A stretch of DNA of 24,468 nt from Spirochaetia bacterium (lineage in GTDB: Bacteria > Spirochaetota > Spirochaetia > Treponematales > Breznakiellaceae), in contig BOBI01000016.1 in the NCBI GenBank assembly GCA_026002305.1, forward strand, positions 1 to 24,468, in the 5' to 3' direction. A program made the position numbers and the translations under genes. Below are positions 1-6,825 of the stretch, one piece after another. Position 1 is the stretch's first letter. Each line of letters opens with the position of its first letter. The notes beneath the pieces were generated by a model, which made no database searches, was not told the DNA's origin, and saw only the letters and a list, made by a program, of their open reading frames with translations.

Positions 1-131
1 CCTAAAAAGCTATTTTCAATACCTTATTTTTTTTGCCTTTTTGGCGGTTTTTTCTCAAGGCTTAATGGCTCCCGCGTTTTTGACGCTGGGGCTTTTTGTG
101 TATACATGCGGACGTTGTCCGTACAAAGAGA

Positions 132-188
132 GTTATGTGCCATAGAAAAGCTGAACTGATCGGAAGACGCCGCACGTTCGTGCGCGGC
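132..188 (+). other. Cassette-head-like leader with hairpin
   Basis: The stretch starts with GTTATG, an integron core-like box. TCGGAAGAC follows 28 bases later, and then a GC-rich hairpin (about 169-188, CGCAC/GTGCG core). Positions 132-168 match 15666-15702 without gaps at 29 of 37 bases, and both copies are followed by a hairpin. Both lie upstream of a small exported-protein unit. Function is unknown: it could be a shared promoter/leader or the conserved start of mobile cassettes. Positions 1-131 hold no gene I can support. Confidence 0.4.
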
Positions 189-256
189 TAAAGAGAAGAA
201 ACAGTTTTGTAAAGTAAAAGCACAAAACTACAAAAATTATTTTTTGGAGGGTAGTT

Positions 257-442
257 ATGAAAATCTTAAAGAACAGATGGAATGAGAGGGCATCATTTCT
301 GACAGATGAAGGTAAACATTCATGGACGGAAAAAGAAATTTACAATTGGTTTATTGGTCGGGGTTTTGGTAGTACTGAAGCCGACCAAGAAAAGACGTGG
401 CTTATGACAATTGACCATGGTTTTATTGCAAGCAGAAAGTGA
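257..442 (+). CDS. Small hypothetical protein (61 aa)
   Basis: This is a 61-residue ORF with a good ribosome binding site (TTGGAGGG, about 245-252) six bases before the ATG. The product is charged and aromatic, with several Trp residues (WNER, SWTEKE, YNWF), and has no signal peptide or membrane segment. I do not recognise a family. Its TGA overlaps the GTG start of the next gene (GTGA), which suggests translational coupling. Local DNA is AT-rich, like the other accessory units. The close coupling to a secreted surface-repeat protein is the only functional hint. Confidence 0.5.
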   Translation: MKILKNRWNERASFLTDEGKHSWTEKEIYNWFIGRGFGSTEADQEKTWLMTIDHGFIASRK

Positions 443-873
443 AAAGGTTTATTGCACTTGGACTGTTTTCTTTATTTGAAATAACATCAGTTTATTCATT
501 TAATCTTCCGCTCGTTGTCTATAACCAATTTGATGATTGGGTTATTCCTCAAATTGGTATTTGGAATAATGCTACAACCACTTATGGTTGGCAAATTGGC
601 ATCGTCAATATTTCTAACAATGAAATTTTTGGTACGCAATTAGGCGTTGTCAACATTAGTTCAACACTTGCCGGGTTTTCTCTGGGTGTTGTAAACTATT
701 CAGAAGATATGTCAGGTGTACAATTTGGTATTTACAACTATGCAGATTGGGGAATAGGCATACAAATAGGATTGGTTAATTATAGTTCAAGGTTTACTGG
801 GTTTAAAATAGGTAGTGTTAATGTTGATGATACAATATATGCGATTGGTGTTTTATTTTGTTTTTCAAGGTAA
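439..873 (+). CDS. LA_2272-like surface repeat protein
   Basis: This 144-residue protein starts at a GTG overlapping the previous stop codon. Residues 1-20 form a signal peptide (KR, then a hydrophobic run to SVYS). The rest is about six tandem copies of a 14-15 residue repeat of the form (F/W)xxQ(I/L/F)G(I/V)VN(I/Y)S, for example YGWQIGIVNIS, FGTQLGVVNIS and IGIQIGLVNYS. This pattern is typical of the LA_2272/LA_2273 surface-repeat family of Leptospira and other spirochaetes, which is predicted to form a beta-rich exported structure. The biochemical role is unknown. The C-terminus ends in a short hydrophobic strand (IGVLFCFS). Full length seems likely; exact start is moderately sure because the GTG has only the coupled upstream gene for initiation. 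Confidence 0.65.
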   Translation: MKRFIALGLFSLFEITSVYSFNLPLVVYNQFDDWVIPQIGIWNNATTTYGWQIGIVNISNNEIFGTQLGVVNISSTLAGFSLGVVNYSEDMSGVQFGIYNYADWGIGIQIGLVNYSSRFTGFKIGSVNVDDTIYAIGVLFCFSR

Positions 874-1056
874 TTACTTGAAATTGAATTAAACAACAAA
901 TGAAGAAAAATTTACATGATCAACAATATATGATTCAATAACAACGATCGAGCAAATATAATATCATGGTATATAATGAGAAAAGAAAGTAAATATTACA
1001 AAAACATTGATTTTGAAGAAATAATATAGGGCACGGTGGTACTTCATATAGCGTGC

Positions 1057-1080
1057 GTTAGGCGAAGTTTGGAATGCCCC
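1057..1080 (+). repeat. Left 24-bp inverted repeat of lipoprotein unit
   Basis: The repeat begins with the core-like box GTTAGGC. It is the reverse complement of 2820-2843 with 22 of 24 bases matching. The same CGTGCGTTAGGCGAA word occurs directly repeated at 1052-1066 and 2843-2857. A small GCCGC/GCGGC hairpin (1082-1094) follows and ends in TTTT, so it may also terminate rightward transcription from the surface-repeat genes. Confidence 0.6.
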
Positions 1081-1107
1081 GGCCGCGAAGCGGCTTTTAC
1101 TAAGGTT

Positions 1108-2532
1108 TTATGGTTTTGCCGGACTTGCCGCCACTGGTGCATATACACTTTGCGGCAAGAGTTCATGATTATCCTCCGGCAAGCCCAAAGTCTTGTTGTA
1201 CCTTACAATACTAGCTAAACAGGTGCCTATAGGGCCGCTTGATCTGTAGTCCTTGTTTTTGTAATTATCAAGATTCATTGGACGTTCCCACAAGTTTTCA
1301 AGAAAAGCCAACTCTTGCAAACGAGCAAACCGCTCGTCCTCCGCAGTTACTTTTGAGCCGGAAGGTTCGAATGTGAATGTATTTTTTCTAGTAACGATTC
1401 TCGCTTTTGTTAAGTCAAAAAGGTGGTGATGCCCAGTTTCGTGAATAAGCACATGTAAAAAACGCTCAAATCCGAAGGCATATCTCACATCGCAGTAATA
1501 TTTATCTATCATAATTACACGCTCTGCCGGGTATACGTTATTAGAGTAAAAAGTCGTACCCATAGCCCAAGCTAATTTTGGAGGTAAAATGATTCTGTCA
1601 ACATGGCTAACTACATATTCATAATACGTCATCCCCTCAGCAGTTCTGTATCTTTGAAGCTGTTGCCTAATATCTTCCGGCATATCGACCGACCGGAAAG
1701 AAACCGCGTATTCAGCATAAATATCTTGGACATTATATATTTTAGTCCCCGGCACTATATCCAATATTACCTGATTACCGTCACTATCACGACTATCGCG
1801 AAGATAGTAAGCAAAGGTATTCTGATCGGGAAGAACCCGCTGTTGAGCCTGTGCCCTCCAGTAATTTTTATCTATAGCGTGCCGCTCAGGAAACTCAAAC
1901 CTTCTGATCTTGGCACGCGCCGCTTCCGCATTTTGAGATGACACCGGTCCCGCAGCAGTTAATAGGCGCTCAATGTCCCTGCTTTGCCTATTTGCATCTG
2001 CAAATACTTCTTCAAATAATTTTGAATATTCCCGTTCGGCTTTTGGGGTTGGGTTATGCCCATAATAAAGCCCTGCTGTCTTAAAAATTCTCTTTGTTTT
2101 TCCGAATGATTGTACCCAATTACCTGAAGAGTCATATATATTCAAATTTGCCGTCAAATAAAATGTTCTTGTATCTGTTGGCACTCCTAAAAACATGGTA
2201 GAGAGTAGGGTCATTTCATGGAGCGGCCACCATAAAATCCTACCTAATGTGAAAGGTGAGGTATAGCTCAAATCTATGGTATAATACCCTAATACTTCAC
2301 CGCTGTTGTCAAAGAGTCTCTCAATTTTTTCTGCCTTTTGATATGATTTTTTATCAACAACAGTAGCATTCTGAAGATTAGGAAGTTGCGATTGTACATT
2401 GGGATTTGGATACAGATCCATTTTATGCAATTTAATAGTACTGACACACCCGATACTCACAAATCCAAACGCCAGTATCATAACCGATATTCCTACCATG
2501 AGTATTCTGTTCGACTTTTTGATAATTTTCAT
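1108..2532 (-). CDS. Lipoprotein with HEXXH metallopeptidase motif
   Basis: This is a predicted lipoprotein of 474 residues when started at 2532. That start places a lysine-rich n-region, a hydrophobic core and the lipobox SIGC in the normal position. A start at 2577 would add 15 residues with no signal logic. Counted from 2577, an HETGH zinc-binding motif lies at residues 379-383 within LIHETGHHH, and an acidic AEDERF stretch downstream could supply the third ligand. This suggests a membrane-anchored gluzincin-like peptidase or an inactive relative; the substrate is unknown. The leader closely resembles that of the small lipoprotein at 15797. The gene is alone between 24-bp inverted repeats, with DNA more AT-rich than the core genes. 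Assignment to a named peptidase family is not possible by eye. Confidence 0.7.
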   Translation of the reverse strand: MKIIKKSNRILMVGISVMILAFGFVSIGCVSTIKLHKMDLYPNPNVQSQLPNLQNATVVDKKSYQKAEKIERLFDNSGEVLGYYTIDLSYTSPFTLGRILWWPLHEMTLLSTMFLGVPTDTRTFYLTANLNIYDSSGNWVQSFGKTKRIFKTAGLYYGHNPTPKAEREYSKLFEEVFADANRQSRDIERLLTAAGPVSSQNAEAARAKIRRFEFPERHAIDKNYWRAQAQQRVLPDQNTFAYYLRDSRDSDGNQVILDIVPGTKIYNVQDIYAEYAVSFRSVDMPEDIRQQLQRYRTAEGMTYYEYVVSHVDRIILPPKLAWAMGTTFYSNNVYPAERVIMIDKYYCDVRYAFGFERFLHVLIHETGHHHLFDLTKARIVTRKNTFTFEPSGSKVTAEDERFARLQELAFLENLWERPMNLDNYKNKDYRSSGPIGTCLASIVRYNKTLGLPEDNHELLPQSVYAPVAASPAKP

Positions 2533-2639
2533 AACATTACTCTGCAAATTAGCTCCGTTAAAATAACATCCTTCCATATATAACTATCGACTTATTATAT
2601 TATTTCGGTTTTTATTTTTTTTTGTCAATAGCTTTTATT

Positions 2640-2815
2640 GTCCGTGTTTCGGTTTAATACCGCGCAGCTCTGCTGCGATCTTCGGTGTTAAACCAAAACA
2701 CACGTACAACTGTTTCCTATACAACGACAACTTTGCTTTTGTGTCAACAATGAAGATTGGAACAAAAGCAAAGTTGATACTGCGTAGCTCTGCTGCGCAG
2801 TAGTTCATTCAAAAT
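2640..2815. repeat. Structured intergenic repeat (nested hairpins)
   Basis: GTGTTTCGGTTTAATACCG at 2648-2666 pairs with CGGTGTTAAACCAAAACAC near 2683-2701 (17 of 19) around an inner CGCAG/CTGCG hairpin. A second perfect 15-bp stem pairs 2728-2742 with 2762-2776. Parts of this unit (CGGTTTAATACCG and GGTAGTTCATT) recur at 12690-12772 and 16990-17033, so it is a dispersed element. Its role is unknown. Confidence 0.55.
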
Positions 2816-2819
2816 ATTT

Positions 2820-2857
2820 GGGGCATTCCAAATTTCACCTAACGTGCGTTAGGCGAA
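2820..2857 (-). repeat. Right 24-bp inverted repeat and cassette junction
   Basis: The right inverted repeat of the 1057-2843 unit ends in ACCTAAC. It is followed by the four bases GTGC and then GTTAGGC, the left box of the next unit (brnTA). The 18-base centre is a near palindrome. Similar box/4-base/box junctions occur at 13974-13993 and 15543-15559. Confidence 0.55.
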
Positions 2858-2957
2858 ATGAAAGTCTGAAATTTCTGAATAATCTCCCCGCATTCGTGCG
2901 GGTCGAGGAAAAATAATGTGTATAAAAAAGTATGCGGTAAAATATTTAAAAAAGCAC

Positions 2958-2987
2958 TTGACAAAATAATGATAATATAATTATATT
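2958..2987 (+). promoter_or_regulatory. Promoter of brnTA
   Basis: A perfect TTGACA at 2958-2963 and TATATT at 2982-2987 are separated by 18 bases. Transcription would begin close to the brnT ATG at 2994, so the mRNA may be leaderless or nearly so; no Shine-Dalgarno sequence precedes that ATG. Confidence 0.6.
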
Positions 2988-2993
2988 ATATGT

Positions 2994-3268
2994 ATGGAAA
3001 TTATTTGGGACCCAGATAAAGAAAAAATAAGTATTTCAAAACATAAAGTGTCTTTTGAGGAGGCAAAATCCGTATTTTTGACACAAATGCTAAAATAATA
3101 CATGATCCAGATCATTCTACTGGGGAAGAAAGATTTATTATATTAGGATTAAGTAAAAAATTAAATTTACTAGTTGTATGTCATTGTTATAAAGAAAATG
3201 AAGATATAATTCGAACAATAACTGCCCGGAAAGCAACTAAACAAGAAACGGATCAATATGGGGGGTAA
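2994..3268 (+). pseudogene. brnT: BrnT-family toxin, frameshifted
   Basis: The reading frame starts MEIIWDPDKEKISISKHKVS, a typical BrnT start (ribonuclease toxin of type II systems). It runs through codon GTA at 3072 into five Ts (3075-3079), where the original frame stops soon after (35 residues). Adding one T restores FFDTNAKIIHDPDHS, then GEERFIILGLS, and TITARKATKQE near the end, which are characteristic BrnT segments. The restored product is about 91 residues, the normal family length, and its TAA (3266-3268) lies five bases before brnA. The gene is therefore a single-base deletion allele, a sequencing error in a homopolymer, or a slippage-dependent gene. The ORF is too broken to be called from open frames alone. 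Confidence 0.75.
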
Positions 3269-3272
3269 ATTT

Positions 3273-3482
3273 ATGAGAAAAGAATATGATTTTTCAAAGG
3301 CAAAATTGAATCCTTATGTAAAGAAGTTAAGGAAACAAATTTCAATACGGATTGACATTGACACCATTGAATATTTCAAAAAACAGGCGGAGGAAACAGG
3401 AATAGCCTATCAAAATTTAATTAACTTGTATTTAAATGATTGTGCTATTAATTCTAAAAAAATGAACATAGCATGGAAATAA
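3273..3482 (+). CDS. brnA: BrnA-family antitoxin
   Basis: This is a 69-residue antitoxin if started at ATG 3273, directly behind a G-run (3260-3265) that can serve as ribosome binding site. An in-frame ATG at 3258 would overlap the toxin. The sequence DFSKAKLNPYVKKLRKQISIRI then DIDTIEYFKKQAEETGIAYQ matches the BrnA/CopG-like group: a toxin-binding N-terminus, then a ribbon-helix-helix DNA-binding fold that autoregulates the operon. It is intact, in contrast to brnT upstream, so any residual function would be as a repressor or as an antitoxin against related toxins. Encoded with brnT on a short unit between GTTAGGCGAA (2848) and its inverse (3568-3577). Confidence 0.75.
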   Translation: MRKEYDFSKAKLNPYVKKLRKQISIRIDIDTIEYFKKQAEETGIAYQNLINLYLNDCAINSKKMNIAWK

Positions 3483-3561
3483 TACAAATTGTCAATTGGG
3501 TAAATGTAAAATATATTCACAAAGGTCTTAACCCGTCCATGGTGGGCGCTTCGTAGCAGAC

Positions 3562-3599
3562 TTTTACTTCGCCTAACGAAGTTGTCTAAAAACTTCAGA
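3562..3599. repeat. Right border of brnTA unit with hairpin
   Basis: TTCGCCTAAC at 3568-3577 is the exact inverse of GTTAGGCGAA at 2848-2857. It is followed by a GAAGTT/AACTTC hairpin (about 3578-3596). Between brnA and 3706 no other gene is visible, and the DNA is strongly AT-rich. Confidence 0.45.
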
Positions 3600-3706
3600 T
3601 TTGCAGAAAATAGTTTTTATAAATCGTTGTAATATAACAAGTTATAAAAACTTAAAATTTCTCTTGGCAAGGGGATCCGAGAATTAACATACAAAAAGAC
3701 GGAAAT

Positions 3707-3805
3707 ATGGCAAAAGAATATCAAGTAAAAGCCGTTGTAAATGTAATTGAAAAATTACAACTTGGAAACAATGAACTGGAGGAAAAGAAACATGGAAAAA
3801 AATAA
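3707..3805 (+). CDS. Tiny ORF upstream of HicB-like remnant (32 aa)
   Basis: This is a 32-residue ORF beginning MAKEYQVKAVV, with no clear family. It overlaps the next tiny ORF by 14 bases, as is common in toxin-antitoxin pairs. The GACGGAAAT region before it gives only a weak ribosome binding site. It may be the last intact piece of a degraded antitoxin/toxin module. Confidence 0.3.
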   Translation: MAKEYQVKAVVNVIEKLQLGNNELEEKKHGKK

Positions 3806-3890
3806 TGTGATTGAAAAATATACTTATCGGGTTGAATGGTCGGAAGATGACAAGGTTCATATTGCCCGATGTCTGGAATTTCCTTTATAA
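3792..3890 (+). pseudogene. Truncated HicB-like antitoxin N-terminus
   Basis: The ORF has a ribosome binding site (GGAGGAAAAG, 3779-3788). It encodes 32 residues, with YTYRVEWSEDDKVHIARCLE matching the N-terminal strand-strand segment of HicB-like antitoxins, then stops at 3890. Full HicB-like proteins are usually over 100 residues, so this is a fragment. Its last bases overlap the selA stop on the other strand, marking the exact join between accessory DNA and the core operon. Confidence 0.45.
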
Positions 3891-5396
3891 ATAAACCCTG
3901 ACATCGGAAGCGACACGGCCGGCTTCGTCCAGCTTCGTTCCGGTATCATCTGCCTGCTCCAAAGCCGCCGCAATTAACTTTTCGTCGCCGGACAAAAGGG
4001 TGCGGACGTGCAGGATAACGCGCCCGTCGTGGATTGCAGGTATTACCGGCACGGCGGCAGAACGCAAGCGGGCGGCTATGGCTGAAGGCGGGACGGAACG
4101 GGAGCTTATCGCCACACCGTAACCGTGGAGTACATCGGTGGGGAAGGAGCCGCCGCCTATGGCGTCTTCGGTTTGGACGACAGAGATGTCCAAATCTGCG
4201 TAGGCGGTGCGCCCGGAGGCGTGCCGACCGCCAAGCCCTGCACGTTTTAAAATACGGCATAACCGGCGCGCCCGTTCCAGAAGGACGCTTTTGTCTGTTT
4301 CGATCATTCTGAGGACGGGTATCTCGTTATTCCTGCCTGACAGGTAGAGGCGGAGGGTGGCTTCAAAGGCGGCAAGTGTCATTTTGTCTACACGGAGGGC
4401 GCGGAGGAGCTGGTGTTTTTTCATTTTATCTATGAGTTTTTTTGAACCGGCGATTACGCCAATCTGCGGGCCGCCGAGCAATTTATCGCCTGAAAATGTT
4501 ACGATGCCGGAGCCTTCCCGCAGGCAGCCGCCCACGGAATGTTCCCTGTTTGCAAAGGGTACGTTAAGGGGGTTAAGGAGCCCACTTCCAAGGTCTTCCA
4601 TAAGGACGAGCCCCCGTAGCGCCGCGAGATCGCTGAGTTCCCGGCGGGTTACCGATTTGACAAAACCTTCTACCCTGTAGTTTGAAGGGTGAACTTTGAG
4701 CAAGACGGCGGTGTTTTCGGTGATTGCGTCGCCGTAGTCTTTTATCCGTGTGGAATTTGTGCAGCCTACCGCGACCATTTTAGCGCCTGAAAACGAAAGA
4801 ATTTCGGGGATTCTAAAGGAGTCGCCAATTTCAACAAGCTCGCCTGCGGAAACGATCACTTCCTTGCCCGCCGCCATTGCCGACAGAGCGAGCAGTACCG
4901 CCGCGGCATTGTTGTTGACAACAAGGGCGGCTTCGGCGCCCGTTATACGGCAGAGGCTCCACTCGGTATGGGCGTTGCGCCCTCCCCGTCCGCCGCTTTC
5001 AGGATCATACTCCAGCGTGCTGTAAGCCCCCGCTATACCATTAACAGCGGCAAGCGCCGCGCCTGAAAGGGGGGCGCGCCCAAGGTTTGTGTGGATAACC
5101 ACGCCTGTTGCGTTGACCACCTGTTTTAACGTGCTTGATGATTTTGAACGGAGCAGTGATTCGGCGCGATTTTTAACAAGGTCTTCTATGGGCGCGTTTG
5201 CTTGGGCGGTGCTATTAGCACCTGTGTTAGCCCCGCCCGATATTTCGCGCCGTATTTCGCCGAGTGCGTCTTCTATTATTTTTTTAACGGTATCCCGTCC
5301 CAAAGCGCCGGAAAATTCGGCGGCCCAAGGCGCGCTAAGCAGATCATCCATTGCCGGAATGGAGCGCAGCAAAGAGGCGGTATCGGAACTAATCAT
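3885..5396 (-). CDS. selA: L-seryl-tRNA(Sec) selenium transferase
   Basis: This PLP enzyme converts Ser-tRNA(Sec) to Sec-tRNA(Sec) using selenophosphate, the step that makes selenocysteine on its tRNA. At 503 residues it is slightly longer than the usual 460-470. Conserved blocks are visible: NATGVVIHTNLGRAPLS (residues 95-111), LMEDLGSGLL (265-274), and FSGDKLLGGPQ (301-311) with the PLP lysine K305. No ribosome binding site precedes the ATG at 5396, but TATAAT lies only about 10 bases upstream (5407-5412), so a near-leaderless transcript is possible. It is also the last gene of the HD-comFB-rpe-selA run, 52 bases after rpe. selB, selD and selC are not in the window. The many frames open on the opposite strand are GC-rich shadows. 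Confidence 0.93.
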   Translation of the reverse strand: MISSDTASLLRSIPAMDDLLSAPWAAEFSGALGRDTVKKIIEDALGEIRREISGGANTGANSTAQANAPIEDLVKNRAESLLRSKSSSTLKQVVNATGVVIHTNLGRAPLSGAALAAVNGIAGAYSTLEYDPESGGRGGRNAHTEWSLCRITGAEAALVVNNNAAAVLLALSAMAAGKEVIVSAGELVEIGDSFRIPEILSFSGAKMVAVGCTNSTRIKDYGDAITENTAVLLKVHPSNYRVEGFVKSVTRRELSDLAALRGLVLMEDLGSGLLNPLNVPFANREHSVGGCLREGSGIVTFSGDKLLGGPQIGVIAGSKKLIDKMKKHQLLRALRVDKMTLAAFEATLRLYLSGRNNEIPVLRMIETDKSVLLERARRLCRILKRAGLGGRHASGRTAYADLDISVVQTEDAIGGGSFPTDVLHGYGVAISSRSVPPSAIAARLRSAAVPVIPAIHDGRVILHVRTLLSGDEKLIAAALEQADDTGTKLDEAGRVASDVRVYL

Positions 5397-5448
5397 TATG
5401 GTGGTTATTATACAAAAATTTTGCAGAGGGGGGTAAGGGGCAGCGGGA

Positions 5449-6114
5449 TCATTTTATTACATCAAAAAAGTTTTTAATGTGGGTGCGCGTGCCGCCGTCG
5501 CGGAATAGCAGGGATGTTCCGGCGGTGAAAATGTTTGCTCCCGCATCGCGCATTTCTTTGGCGTTTTCTAAAGTAACGTTGCCGTCCACCGCTATTTCGG
5601 TATCGGGGAAACCGCCTTCGTCTAGTATGGCGCGCAGGCGTTTTATTTTGGCTATTGACTGCGGAACAAGTTTTTGACCGGCAAAGCCCGGGTTTACACA
5701 TAAGACAAGAACGGCGTCTACGTCGCATAACACTTCTTCGATGGCGGCAAGCGGCGTGCCCGGATTTATCGCCACGGCGGGTTTTGCCCCCAGATTCCGG
5801 ATTTTACCAAGCGCGCGCTGTACATGCGGCGTGGACTCGGCATGGACGTAGACAATATCGTTTTCGCGCGGGGCGAACCACTCTATTTTGCCGATGGGGT
5901 TATCTATCATCAGATGAATATCCAGCGGTATGTTTGTGTGCGTGCGCAGAACACGAACAAAGTCCGTACCAAGCATAAGGTTGGGCACAAACACACCGTC
6001 CATTACATCAATATGGAGGTATTGAACGTGTTCTTCCTGAAAAATACTGATGGTTTCCGCTAGTTCAAAAAAATCGGCGCACATTAACGATGGCGCTAAT
6101 TTAGGTTGAAGCAT
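5449..6114 (-). CDS. rpe: Ribulose-phosphate 3-epimerase
   Basis: This enzyme interconverts ribulose 5-phosphate and xylulose 5-phosphate in the pentose phosphate pathway; it is a cytosolic TIM barrel with a metal at the active site. At 221 residues it has the standard length. Visible motifs are LAPSLMCADF (residues 6-15), HIDVMDG with H34 and D36, H67 in IHLMI, the phosphate-loop region NPGFAGQKL (141-149), and the catalytic D177 in AVDGN. All metal and catalytic residues appear present. Its start overlaps the end of the comFB-like gene by 19 bases, so the two are coupled. Allulose-6-phosphate epimerase is a close relative and cannot be fully excluded. Confidence 0.92.
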   Translation of the reverse strand: MLQPKLAPSLMCADFFELAETISIFQEEHVQYLHIDVMDGVFVPNLMLGTDFVRVLRTHTNIPLDIHLMIDNPIGKIEWFAPRENDIVYVHAESTPHVQRALGKIRNLGAKPAVAINPGTPLAAIEEVLCDVDAVLVLCVNPGFAGQKLVPQSIAKIKRLRAILDEGGFPDTEIAVDGNVTLENAKEMRDAGANIFTAGTSLLFRDGGTRTHIKNFFDVIK

Positions 6115-6824
6115 CGGGTATACTCTTTCTCCGGCGCGAACATGTATAGGTCGGAAATTTTATATGTTCTCTCCATGGAGACGGCCTCTTTTTCGCTATT
6201 TTCACTTATAACCGGTATTTCAAAAACATGGCTAAGCGGCAAAAGACCGTCGGCCTCGGCCTTTATCTCAAATGTAAAACTTGAATGTTCTTCCACCTTT
6301 TTTGCCGGTATGTTTTTTGGCCAGAAGGTATACGCGCCTTCTGTTTTGCCCATAATGCGGCAAGGATTCGGCCAGTTTGCGTCTTTCATGGCAACGGGTT
6401 TACCGTCTGCAAAAAGGGTTACGTCTATATCGTTCATGGGGGTGAAATTTTGCCCGTTAAAAAGCCGCCCGATTATCGCGGGGAAGTTAAAGTAGGCCTG
6501 TGCCGCCCCTTTTGCGATCTCGTTTTTTCCGTGATCAAAATTGGGCCGCTGGTTATGCCCTACCTGTTTTAGCGCTATGTAAATTAACGCCGTAATATCG
6601 GCAATTTTTTGCTGTTTGTCCAAGTTGAATTGATCCTCGCGGACAAGGCCTCGGCTTGAAACAATATAACGCGGTTCCAGCCTGTTGAGTACATAGCAAG
6701 CCGCGTCCAGACGGCACTGCGCACAAGTGCAGATACCATGCTTGCCGTTTTCGCGTTCTATATCGGCGCAGGCTTTTTTTAACTGTGCGATAACAATATC
6801 CTCAATAATATTATGGATGTCCAT
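6096..6824 (-). CDS. ComFB-like protein with C-terminal extension
   Basis: This protein has 242 residues. Residues 1-60 match the ComFB (late competence development) domain: EDIVIAQLKKAC, a cysteine cluster CTCAQC (32-37) plus C43, and NRLEPRYIVSSRG. In cyanobacteria ComFB-like domains have been linked to cyclic dinucleotide binding, and the four-cysteine group may bind zinc. ComFB alone is about 90-100 residues. The remaining 140 residues form a beta-rich region with no family I recognise. The gene starts one base after the HD-phosphohydrolase stop and overlaps rpe, so it is in the middle of an operon. Function here is not known; a regulatory role is possible. Confidence 0.7.
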   Translation of the reverse strand: MDIHNIIEDIVIAQLKKACADIERENGKHGICTCAQCRLDAACYVLNRLEPRYIVSSRGLVREDQFNLDKQQKIADITALIYIALKQVGHNQRPNFDHGKNEIAKGAAQAYFNFPAIIGRLFNGQNFTPMNDIDVTLFADGKPVAMKDANWPNPCRIMGKTEGAYTFWPKNIPAKKVEEHSSFTFEIKAEADGLLPLSHVFEIPVISENSEKEAVSMERTYKISDLYMFAPEKEYTRCFNLN

Positions 6825-6825
6825 T

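Noticed and set aside
1036..1218. 60-residue plus-strand ORF across the left inverted repeat
   Set aside because: It runs antisense into the lipoprotein gene, crosses the repeat and has no ribosome binding site.
3946..5477. Long open frames opposite and alongside selA
   Set aside because: They follow from GC-rich codon use; selA is complete and the other frames have no ribosome binding sites or family motifs.
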